Positions 17,101 to 23,206 of a stretch of DNA of 37,247 nucleotides are shown piece after piece. The notes under the pieces are model-generated. The model worked only from the letters and a program-made list of their open reading frames with translations, was not told the DNA's origin and made no database searches. This DNA comes from an uncultured Planctomycetaceae bacterium (GTDB lineage: Bacteria > Planctomycetota > Planctomycetia > Planctomycetales > Planctomycetaceae): contig CALFOL010000305.1 of assembly GCA_937919915.1 (NCBI GenBank), positions 1-37,247 on the forward strand, written 5' to 3'. Every line of letters begins with the position of its first letter. Position 1 is the first letter of the stretch. Both the position numbers and the translations under genes were made by a program.

Positions 17101-17414
17101 ACAAAGACTGTCCGCTGTTTTTAATCAGTCTGAAAGCGGGCGGCCACGGACTGAATCTCACGGCCGCCGACTACGTCTTCATACTCGATCCGTGGTGGAA
17201 TCCGGCTGTCGAAGCACAGGCCGTCGACCGAGCTCACCGAATGGGTCAGGAACAGCACGTCTTCGCCTATCGACTCATCTGCCGCGACACCGTGGAAGAA
17301 CGCATTCTGGAAATGCAAAAAGAAAAACGCCTGCTCGCCGACGCCATCGTGTCAGCCGACGGCAGCCTGATCAAGAGCCTGACTGCGGAAGACCTGCAGC
17401 TGCTGTTGAGCTAA
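14118..17414 (+). CDS. SWIM zinc-finger SNF2-family DEAD/DEAH helicase
   Basis: This is a 1098-residue protein. A SWIM zinc finger lies near the N-terminus: C67 and C69 (CTC), then C78 and H80 (CKH). A long, poorly recognised middle region follows (about 100–620). The SNF2 ATPase then includes DDMGLGKT with Walker lysine K662, motif II DESQ at 758–761 (DEAQ is more usual), and MTGTPVENHLGELWSLFEFL. The C-terminal helicase half has LVFSQFTSLL, SLKAGGHGLNLTAADYV, DPWWNPAVEAQA and HRMGQE around 1039. Such proteins translocate on double-stranded DNA and remodel nucleoprotein complexes; the SWIM domain probably binds DNA or protein. It stands alone on the plus strand, with no methylase or nuclease in an operon with it. 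The nearest gene is the Uma2 fragment on the opposite strand. Start ATG 14118. Confidence 0.93.
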   Translation: MSLADQIRNQFSSAVRERGTRYFRQRLVTNITQAHGTTYANVSNGYGNGYEVMVDQAANGHVDEMDCTCPYFDGNGPCKHIWATILKIDATSGTRAAITPPTSPPPPSWSQRLDAVLRLEQQRDDRVTTGVVHRKKEVWYVIDVERSQQKKSLVIELQFREEGQSGAMGTIKECKLNEERISSFSDAEHRQILRELLDCLKANQPDDPYAAQRNHYSSYQPAGHSRVTLPTAAGSRLLPLMAATGQLRWSLSASTFGQQSDALDRRVAWAGTDPWTFEVQFQEKRKDQHWLIRGMLAAELDGSRTERLVRDAVLVSESGFVLFEESIGPLVPSSDSPWFEVLRQVGELKVPFKERESFVKKILSSKSLSTIDFPTRLVGKSAPTECRPRLRFLKPDALPGHLQNSPCVFGAVDFVYGDVEVRRLDDQAGVWDEKSSRVVWRNAEQESQYEKQLLDCGIDFVRADGWNRGEVEVQVLRRVMPETVRQLIDLDWEVRAAGIQIRKPGDFKIGVTSGQDWFDLDAEFDFDGVSVALPALLQAVRNGDHFVKLGDGSQGLLPEEWIQRYAKIAGLGEVVNDSIRFRPSQAMILDALLDAQQGATRDRDFASFCRKLKNFAGIKPKAAPRTFRGDLRDYQKDGLGWLNFLREFRLGGCLADDMGLGKTVQVLAMLDSRRTRKLKSEEVRKPSLIVVPKSLIFNWMAEAERFAPNLTIINYTGTARTEVFSDIADADAMITTYGTLRKDITQLTEMEFDYAVLDESQAIKNSGSLSSKACRLIKADHRLAMTGTPVENHLGELWSLFEFLNPGMLGSSNAFKALTRVRNADDEDDNGQQHLQTVAQALRPFMLRRTKEQVLTELPGKTEQTLYCDMPPKQKKLYNELRDYYRIQLDSKIKTDGLKKSKIHVLEALLRLRQAACHPGLIDKHRAKEASGKVDVAIEQLVQLAAEGHKALVFSQFTSLLSIVKARLDKEKIPYEYLDGKTNKRQERVEAFQNNKDCPLFLISLKAGGHGLNLTAADYVFILDPWWNPAVEAQAVDRAHRMGQEQHVFAYRLICRDTVEERILEMQKEKRLLADAIVSADGSLIKSLTAEDLQLLLS

Positions 17415-17470
17415 GGCTCGAACGGCCATGCACATGGGGCGGCACATGCTGGCGCAGCCTGCTTGTGTGG

Positions 17471-17503
17471 CGCAGCCATGGGAAACCGCTCTGGCGGCTG
17501 CAA
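17471..17503 (+). repeat. 33-bp dispersed repeat (GCAGCC…GGAAACCGCT…GGCTGC), copy 1
   Basis: It matches 22430–22462 at about 26 of 33 positions, with the terminal GCAGCC/GGCTGC inverted pair and central GGAAACCGCT conserved. Both copies lie just downstream of the stop codon of a plus-strand gene. Confidence 0.6.
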
Positions 17504-17617
17504 CGCAGGTTGAACCGTGGCAGATCAATACGTGACTTCCTGCAGTTAAACGTGCCAGCAGTACGGAAAGTTCTTTTCGGAGACAGACTCTGATAGCGGT
17601 TTCCGATCGCTTCGCGA

Positions 17618-17638
17618 CACGCCGTCTTTGAAGGCGTG
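17618..17638 (+). terminator. hairpin downstream of the SNF2 gene
   Basis: CACGCC and GGCGTG pair across a 9-nt loop. It lies about 200 bp after the helicase stop and lacks a T-run, so terminator function is only possible. It may be another short dispersed palindrome. Confidence 0.3.
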
Positions 17639-17692
17639 CCAACCCAAGGCCCCCAAGCCGCGCCTTATATTGCGAATTCTTCAGGGTTCCGA

Positions 17693-17721
17693 TTGACGCG
17701 ATTCTCTTTAGTGACTACTGT
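17693..17721 (+). promoter_or_regulatory. sigma70-like promoter of the GntR–ABC operon
   Basis: TTGACG (17693–17698) and TACTGT (17716–17721) are separated by exactly 17 bp and lie 33 bp upstream of the GntR start. This is the best consensus promoter in the window. Confidence 0.6.
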
Positions 17722-17729
17722 ACTACCAA

Positions 17730-17743
17730 TCTAGAACACTAGA
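17730..17743. promoter_or_regulatory. candidate operator TCTAG-AACA-CTAGA
   Basis: A perfect 5-bp inverted repeat with a 4-nt spacer lies directly downstream of the -10 box, where a bound repressor would block initiation. YtrA-type GntR regulators usually repress their own operon, so autoregulation here is a reasonable inference. Confidence 0.4.
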
Positions 17744-17753
17744 ATGGCGTGCT

Positions 17754-18146
17754 ATGATCATTTCGATTGATGCTTCCAACGGCCTGGCGATTTACGACCA
17801 GATCGTTCGGCAAATCAAATTCGCGATCGCCAGCGAAGTGCTGCGGCCTGGTGAAATGGTGCCTTCCGTCCGGGAAATGGCTAAGCAAACAGCCGTCAAC
17901 CCGAACACGGTGTCGCGTGCTTATCGCGAATTGCAGTCGGAAGGAATTCTGGAAGTCGTCCGCGGGACTGGACTTCAGGTCACCAAAACGGCCGTGAAGC
18001 AGTGCCGCAAAGACCGCCAGGGACTTATCCAGGAACGGCTGCGAGCCGTGCTTGAGGAAGCTCAGCAAAGCCAGCTTGGCGATGACGAAATCCGTCAGCT
18101 GTTTGAATCAGAACTGGCTCGACTTAACGAAAAGGGGGATGCGTGA
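17754..18146 (+). CDS. GntR family transcriptional regulator, YtrA subfamily
   Basis: This 130-residue protein has an N-terminal winged helix-turn-helix of GntR type (IYDQIVRQIKFAIASEVL; VPSVREMA; NPNTVSRAYRELQSEGILE; RGTG). A short helical C-terminal tail replaces the large effector domain found in FadR or HutC types. Small size and position directly before an ABC transporter ATPase are characteristic of the YtrA subfamily. These dimeric repressors commonly control their own transporter operon, often in response to envelope stress or antibiotics. Its TGA overlaps the ATG of the ATPase gene by 1 bp (TGATG), so the two are co-translated. A consensus promoter and palindrome lie immediately upstream. 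The ligand or signal is unknown. Confidence 0.92.
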   Translation: MIISIDASNGLAIYDQIVRQIKFAIASEVLRPGEMVPSVREMAKQTAVNPNTVSRAYRELQSEGILEVVRGTGLQVTKTAVKQCRKDRQGLIQERLRAVLEEAQQSQLGDDEIRQLFESELARLNEKGDA

Positions 18147-19048
18147 TGAGTGCCGTCTTTGAGCTGAAGAATGTCACAAAGCAGTTCGGCCGTCAGGTCG
18201 CGCTGAACAATGTTTCGCTGGTGGGTGAAAGCGGGACCGTTGTCGCGTTACTGGGCGAAAACGGAGCTGGCAAGACCACCGCACTGCGAATTCTGCTGGG
18301 GCTGCTGGAACCGGACAGTGGAGCGGCGCGCGTCTTTGGCCTGGACAGCTGGAACCATGGTCAGGAAATTCGCCGACGTGTCGGATATGTTCCCGACCGC
18401 CCCGCCCTTTACGAATGGATGACGGTTGACGAAATCGGCTGGTACTGCGGTGGCTTCTATGATCAGTCATTCGTCAAAAATTATCGCCGCATGATCTGCG
18501 AATTCGGGCTGCCGCTGAAGAAACGCATCAGCACGATGTCGCGAGGCATGAAGGCGAAAGTCGGGCTGGCGTTGTCGATTTCTCACGAACCCGAATTGCT
18601 GATTCTGGATGAACCCACGTCGGGCCTCGATCCGATCGTCCGGCGAGAATTCCTCGAAAGCATGGTCGATGTGGCGGCAACAGATCGTACGGTGCTGCTG
18701 TCGAGTCACCAGATTCCCGAAGTTGAACGTATTGCGGATGTTGTCTGCATTGTAAAGCACGGTCAGCTGGAAATTGTTGAACGGCTGGAAGACCTCAAGG
18801 CAAGCCTCACGGAATTAACGGTGACAATGCAAAACGGAGCCACCGACATTCCGACTCCGCCCGGCGTGCTGATTCATCGAATCCAAAAAGATCGTCAGTG
18901 GCGTTTGCTGGTTCGTCACGCGCGGGCATCGGAAATCGAAGAATTTCGGCAGGACGTCAACGTCGCGGCGGTCGAATTGAAGCAGCCGACGCTGGAAGAC
19001 ATTTACGTCGGCTACATGCAGGGCGGTTCAAGTGATGGCAAGAGTTGA
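18146..19048 (+). CDS. ABC transporter ATP-binding protein
   Basis: This is a 300-residue nucleotide-binding domain. Walker A GENGAGKTT is at 37–45, the signature MSRGMK at 131–136, Walker B LLILDE at 151–156, and H188 is the switch histidine in SSHQ. The Q-loop position reads GYVPDRP, as in ABC-2 exporters of the CcmA/YtrB group. Residues beyond about 220 form the accessory C-terminal domain of these exporters. The ATG at 18146 was chosen over the GTG one codon earlier, because it overlaps the GntR stop (TGATG) and has an AAGGGGG ribosome-binding sequence just upstream. It probably powers the large permease encoded 183 bp downstream. Substrate unknown. Confidence 0.93.
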   Translation: MSAVFELKNVTKQFGRQVALNNVSLVGESGTVVALLGENGAGKTTALRILLGLLEPDSGAARVFGLDSWNHGQEIRRRVGYVPDRPALYEWMTVDEIGWYCGGFYDQSFVKNYRRMICEFGLPLKKRISTMSRGMKAKVGLALSISHEPELLILDEPTSGLDPIVRREFLESMVDVAATDRTVLLSSHQIPEVERIADVVCIVKHGQLEIVERLEDLKASLTELTVTMQNGATDIPTPPGVLIHRIQKDRQWRLLVRHARASEIEEFRQDVNVAAVELKQPTLEDIYVGYMQGGSSDGKS

Positions 19049-19092
19049 ACTCTGATGTGGAGCAAGTTTCGAAAAGTCGAGGTCATCTGCAG

Positions 19093-19147
19093 CGAAAGTC
19101 GTCAAGACTTTCGGCGGGGTAATTCCGAAATTCTTGACGAGCTTCGC
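19093..19147. repeat. paired inverted REP-like palindromes between ABC ATPase and permease genes
   Basis: CGAAAGTC-GTCAA-GACTTTCG (19093–19113) is a perfect 8-bp stem. The sequence at 19125–19147 is an inverted, slightly diverged copy (CCGAAATTCTTGACGAGC…). A head-to-head pair of REP-like units inside an operon could stabilise mRNA or attenuate transcription between the two genes. Confidence 0.65.
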
Positions 19148-19231
19148 GACAGGAAAAAGTAAACGGCTCAGGACTTCACGCAACGTTGCAAGACTGGTGG
19201 CACGAAGAACAACGGCGACAGGTGCAGAAAT

Positions 19232-22200
19232 ATGAACTCATCAATTGCTCTAAGACTTCTGTGGAAAGAGTACCGCATGCAGCGGGGACTCTGGCTGGCG
19301 ATGGCGTTTGGCTGTTTCGTGATTCAGGCAGTCATTTCCCTGGTAACGCAAAACAGTCTGGACGCATTGCTGGGCATGGTGCCGACGGTGGTAATGCTGA
19401 CGTTCTTCTACACCATCGGATCCGGCGCAATTTCATTCGCCATTGAACGCGAAGAAGGCACGCAGATCAGGCCAGTGATGCTTGGCTGTCCAGCCGGGCT
19501 GACGCTGACGGTTAAAGTTGTGTTTGGAATCCTGGCAACGATTTTATTGTTCGTAACGACTGCCTGTTCCGGCCTGCTAATGTCACAGGGCAGTCTCACT
19601 CTGCCAACAGGTTTTATCCCCAGGAACGTTCCTGACGCCATGCTGCCCGTCGTTGTTTTGATGGTTGCTCTGGTATATCTGGGAGCACTGTTGTGGTCGA
19701 TGTTCTTTTCGCTGTTAACTCGAACGGTCATTCTCGCGCTTGGACTTGCGGTGATCGCGATGATTGCGTCGTACTCATTCGTTGCTGTTGTGCTGTCCGA
19801 GGCGTTTGACGTGCGTCGCCAGTCACCGACCGCCGTGGAATTCTTCGTCGCGTCGCTGTTGCCGATTGGACTTTCGCTGCTGTTGCTGCTCGTCAACTAT
19901 CTGTTGACTCATCATTGGCTGAATCATGTGTTTTTTGATCAGCGAACAGTCAAATCGCCTTCGTTCTTCCGTCGATTCCGCCTGAGCCGATCTTCTTTGG
20001 ATGGTGGGTTGACCGTTGAAATCGGTGGTGAAGATCGCACGGCCTTCGAAGTGATTGATGCTGACGTCGCCACGGTCCAACCGCCGCCGCGAATTGGCCT
20101 GAGTCTGCTGTATTCGATGTGGGGGCCGAATCGCTGGCGTCATCTGCGGTTTTTGCGCTGGAAGGAAGCTCTGGAAACAAGAAAAGCGTTTCTCGGTTTT
20201 CTGCTCGCTGCAGTGCTGTTCGTTATCTGGAATGCCAGTAGGCTTTGGGGTCCGAACGACGCTGCTGGTGTTGTAGCGTTCTTTGGTTTTGGAGCCTGTC
20301 TTTGCTGCGGCGTGATGGCGTTCCGCAAAGAACAGACGGGCCATCTGTATCAAAAACTCGCCGACATGGGGCTGAATCCGCGAACGGTATGGTTCAGCAA
20401 ACATCTTGTCTGGCTGGTGCGAGCGTTCATCAGCTTTGTCATGATTTTGGTGTTTGCTGTACTGACGGTCGACTTGACTCGTGGGGCAATGGGACCAATT
20501 GACCTGAGCTGGCTTGACGCACGGTTTGATCGTTCGACGACCTCACCAGTCCGAGGATTGATGGAGATTGCGGCAGGCATCATGACCCTGGGGCTCACGA
20601 TGTATGCCATTGGCCAGGCCTGTTCGCAGCTGATTCGTTCCTCCATCGTGTCGATCTTTGTTGCGTTTCTACTGGCGATGATCACGTTCGGATGGGCTTC
20701 GGCGTGTGGGTTCTTTGGTGTTCCTTGGATGTTGTCCGTGTTGCCTCTGGCCGTTGGCTGTCTGCTGGTCACATGGTTTCGCACGCGGTCATGGATGCTG
20801 GACGACCACCGCCGACAGACATGGACGCTGCCAGCGATATCCATCATCGCTGCGGTTGCCTGTGCGTATTTCGGTACAGGTCTGTTCCGAGTTTATCAGG
20901 TGCCGTGGGTTGCGCCCGTTTATGCCAGTGCTGACGGCACGAACCCATCCGCAAACATCCGCGATGGCTTGAGCGACGAACAACGCACGCGTTTGCTGTC
21001 TCCGGTGACGGCAAAGGAAAAAGAAACGTTTGCGATGTATCGCAGGGCGGCCGAATTGCTGCCCGTGGATTCGCCCGAGACGAAAGAAGCGGTCCGCAAA
21101 ATTCTGCAGGAAGCAACGGCTTCTGCTGAGTGTGCTGAGTTCAGCCCGGCCGATGCCAACTTGTTAACCGTCAAGGAATCCACCGCCACTAAGATATTCA
21201 CGTCCATTGTCAATGGAGTTCTGACTGACGCATACAACCAACATGAAGCTGGACATCCGGACGTTGCCCTGGATCGGTTTCGTAGTGCTTTCGCAATCAG
21301 TCGACATGCGGCCGGTCGCGGCGAGCAGGTTGCATTTTTTAACAGTCGGCAATTGACGAATAAGACGCTAACGGCAATTCAGCAGTGGGCTCAACACGAA
21401 GATGTCGGCAAGCCGCTGCTTGAACGTGCAATGGAAATCATTGACGAGCATCGTAAGCAAATGATTTCGCTGGAGGCCGTAGGTTATGCAACTGCTGTGG
21501 TGACACGTAACACGCTGAATGCCGATGTGCTGACATTGACAGAACTGATTGGCCACTCCGAGGACAAGTTCACGTTCCTTCTGGCGACGCAGTTTCCCGG
21601 TGAACGAACTCGCTGGCAACGCCTGATGAACAATCTGGATTCGTATGATGCCGCGACGACAGCCGATTACCGCAGGCAGCAGTTGGCGGCGAAGAATGGA
21701 TCCGGAAACGGAATGTCCGAATGGTTGGATCAAGAAACTGTACACCTTCTGTCCAGCGGACAGACGTACTCCCACCTACCGCCACGGCACCTGCGTCAGT
21801 CAACACCGGCCATGAACCATCTATGTCATGGAACTCCGCTGGTTCGCTGCCGACAGGACGTCGCCACGGAATGCGAAATTCGAGCCACAAAGGTCATGCT
21901 GCAATTGCTGCTGGCGCGCTCAGAATCAAAAACGTACCCGGAAACGCTGAGCGAATTCGACGCGTCACTGAACGACCCGTGGAATAACCAGCCTTTTGTG
22001 TGGTACCCAAAAGGGCTGGGTGCAAATCTGATGCAACGCGATATCACAGTCGTTGCGGCGAACACTCCGTTTCTCGTTTCGACACCCGGCAATATGGTAC
22101 GCATTCAACCCCAGCTTTTGCCGACAGCGGAAAGCGAGGCCCTTGCCAACCTCCACAGTGGTGCCTCGTCCGGCATGAGCGGTTTTGGTTTTGACGATCC

Positions 22201-22393
22201 AGAGCCAGTCGCCGATGAGGATGCCGATCTATTGCAGTGGCAACAAGCTGAAGAAGCGTTGATGCGCAAAGTGTTTCAGTTGACTGTAATCGGACGAATT
22301 GTCGGCTCGACAGACTTTTCGATCTGGAAACTGCCGGCGCAGGACGTAGCAGATGAAGCGGAAGTGGATGAAGCCGAGGCCGAAGCTGAATAG
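19232..22393 (+). CDS. large ABC-2 type permease with duplicated membrane module and soluble C-terminal domain
   Basis: This is a 1053-residue membrane protein. The N-terminus (ALRLLWKEYRMQRG) is typical of ABC-2 permeases. About six hydrophobic segments lie in residues 15–230. A soluble stretch follows (about 230–310), then a second set of five or six between about 310 and 570 (e.g. AFLGFLLAAVLFVIWNASRL, HLVWLVRAFISFVMILVFAVL in two parts). Residues about 575–1053 are hydrophilic and largely helical. They contain a segment of the form YPETLSEFDASLNDPWNNQPFVWY, seen in several planctomycete secreted or membrane proteins, and end in an acidic tail. Normal ABC-2 permeases have one six-helix unit, so this may be a fused dimer carrying its own extracellular domain. 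It is the third gene of the GntR–ATPase operon. Some upstream ATPase–permease spacing is filled by repeats. Confidence 0.85.
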   Translation: MNSSIALRLLWKEYRMQRGLWLAMAFGCFVIQAVISLVTQNSLDALLGMVPTVVMLTFFYTIGSGAISFAIEREEGTQIRPVMLGCPAGLTLTVKVVFGILATILLFVTTACSGLLMSQGSLTLPTGFIPRNVPDAMLPVVVLMVALVYLGALLWSMFFSLLTRTVILALGLAVIAMIASYSFVAVVLSEAFDVRRQSPTAVEFFVASLLPIGLSLLLLLVNYLLTHHWLNHVFFDQRTVKSPSFFRRFRLSRSSLDGGLTVEIGGEDRTAFEVIDADVATVQPPPRIGLSLLYSMWGPNRWRHLRFLRWKEALETRKAFLGFLLAAVLFVIWNASRLWGPNDAAGVVAFFGFGACLCCGVMAFRKEQTGHLYQKLADMGLNPRTVWFSKHLVWLVRAFISFVMILVFAVLTVDLTRGAMGPIDLSWLDARFDRSTTSPVRGLMEIAAGIMTLGLTMYAIGQACSQLIRSSIVSIFVAFLLAMITFGWASACGFFGVPWMLSVLPLAVGCLLVTWFRTRSWMLDDHRRQTWTLPAISIIAAVACAYFGTGLFRVYQVPWVAPVYASADGTNPSANIRDGLSDEQRTRLLSPVTAKEKETFAMYRRAAELLPVDSPETKEAVRKILQEATASAECAEFSPADANLLTVKESTATKIFTSIVNGVLTDAYNQHEAGHPDVALDRFRSAFAISRHAAGRGEQVAFFNSRQLTNKTLTAIQQWAQHEDVGKPLLERAMEIIDEHRKQMISLEAVGYATAVVTRNTLNADVLTLTELIGHSEDKFTFLLATQFPGERTRWQRLMNNLDSYDAATTADYRRQQLAAKNGSGNGMSEWLDQETVHLLSSGQTYSHLPPRHLRQSTPAMNHLCHGTPLVRCRQDVATECEIRATKVMLQLLLARSESKTYPETLSEFDASLNDPWNNQPFVWYPKGLGANLMQRDITVVAANTPFLVSTPGNMVRIQPQLLPTAESEALANLHSGASSGMSGFGFDDPEPVADEDADLLQWQQAEEALMRKVFQLTVIGRIVGSTDFSIWKLPAQDVADEAEVDEAEAEAE

Positions 22394-22405
22394 TCAATCG
22401 GGTAC

Positions 22406-22426
22406 CACACCTTCGCGGAAGGTGTG
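22406..22426. terminator. hairpin between convergent permease and Uma2 genes
   Basis: CACACCTTC-GCG-GAAGGTGTG is a perfect 9-bp stem with a 3-nt loop, 12 bp after the permease stop. It lies between convergent genes and could serve both strands. It lacks a T-run, so termination is not proven. Confidence 0.45.
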
Positions 22427-22429
22427 CAG

Positions 22430-22462
22430 CGCAGCCGCAGGAAACCGCTTACTCGGCTGCAA
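22430..22462 (+). repeat. 33-bp dispersed repeat, copy 2 of the 17471 family
   Basis: It has the same GCAGCC, GGAAACCGCT and GGCTGC blocks as 17471–17503. It directly follows the hairpin and ends 1 bp before the Uma2 stop codon. Confidence 0.6.
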
Positions 22463-22463
22463 A

Positions 22464-23003
22464 CTACGAAAACAACCTGTCAACGCGAACGGCGAGCGAA
22501 CAGTCGCCGCAAATATCGACCATCAGCGATTCGGCATGATCGACTGGCTGGTAATCGCCGTCGGCGTCTAATCTTAACGCCTGCAATGTGTTTGCTTCGG
22601 GGTCGATGATCAGATACCACGGCACGGCTTGTTGCTGGTAGATTTGCTTCTTGAACGTCAGATCACGTTCGCGTGTACTGGCGGACAGGATTTCGACAAC
22701 CAGTGCCGGGACTTGTTCCACATGCTTTTCCGGAGGGCCGCCACAAACGACGGTTACGTCGGGACGCAGAATGGTGTCGCGAGAAATGATCCAGTCGATT
22801 TCTGCAAGCACTGTGGCGCGACAGCCGGAAGCTTCAACCGCAGAGTCAAGTGCTGCCGCAATTCGGACGTTAGCGCTAGCATGTCGACCGAACGGACTGG
22901 GTGTCATTGCCACGGCCACACCGTTCCACAGCTCCCAATCTCCCTCCCAGTGCTGATAGTCGTCGATTGTGTAGTGCGGTTGGTATTTTTCGACCTTGCT
23001 CAT
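22464..23003 (-). CDS. Uma2 family nuclease (DUF820), copy 2
   Basis: This 179-residue protein starts at ATG 23003 (MSKVEKYQPHYTIDDY). The frame remains open to 23078, but the extra 25 residues show no family similarity and are not shared with the paralogue. The PD-(D/E)xK-like core is RPDVTVVCG, ALVVEILSAS, a following KK, then YLIIDPEANTLQALRL. The WEGDWELWNG and SPFGRHA segments precede the core, as is usual for Uma2. The family is predicted to be restriction-endonuclease-like, but its biological function is not established. It is a close paralogue of the copy at 13108, lies in the same orientation, and has an intact ATG where the other has ACG. Confidence 0.88.
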   Translation of the reverse strand: MSKVEKYQPHYTIDDYQHWEGDWELWNGVAVAMTPSPFGRHASANVRIAAALDSAVEASGCRATVLAEIDWIISRDTILRPDVTVVCGGPPEKHVEQVPALVVEILSASTRERDLTFKKQIYQQQAVPWYLIIDPEANTLQALRLDADGDYQPVDHAESLMVDICGDCSLAVRVDRLFS

Positions 23004-23206
23004 GCAGGAAATGCCTGACAGGTGGGTAAGTTTAGACGCTTTCATTGTCCAGCGGCTGGCTTTTAAGTCAAGATGCATTCAACGCAGAACGCTGCTGAGT
23101 TCTTACACAGTGTCTACCGGATCTTATCGTGTTCATTTGTCGTTGCTTGCAGTCGCGCCTGTGGCGAAGCATAAGCAACCCCAACCATTCCACTGGATCG
23201 TTTTCC

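Larger units (their letters stand above)
17415..17753. other. 339-bp intergenic region before the GntR/ABC operon
   Basis: No gene is supported. From left to right it holds a repeated GGCGCAGCC, a 33-bp dispersed repeat (17471–17503), a hairpin (17618–17638), a sigma70-like promoter (17693–17721) and a perfect inverted repeat near the transcription start (17730–17743). Confidence 0.65.

Noticed and set aside
13108-17414. Uma2 plus SNF2 helicase as an antiphage defence system
   Set aside because: They are on opposite strands with a 470-bp gap, no methylase or other defence gene is present, and Uma2 genes are ubiquitous in planctomycetes.
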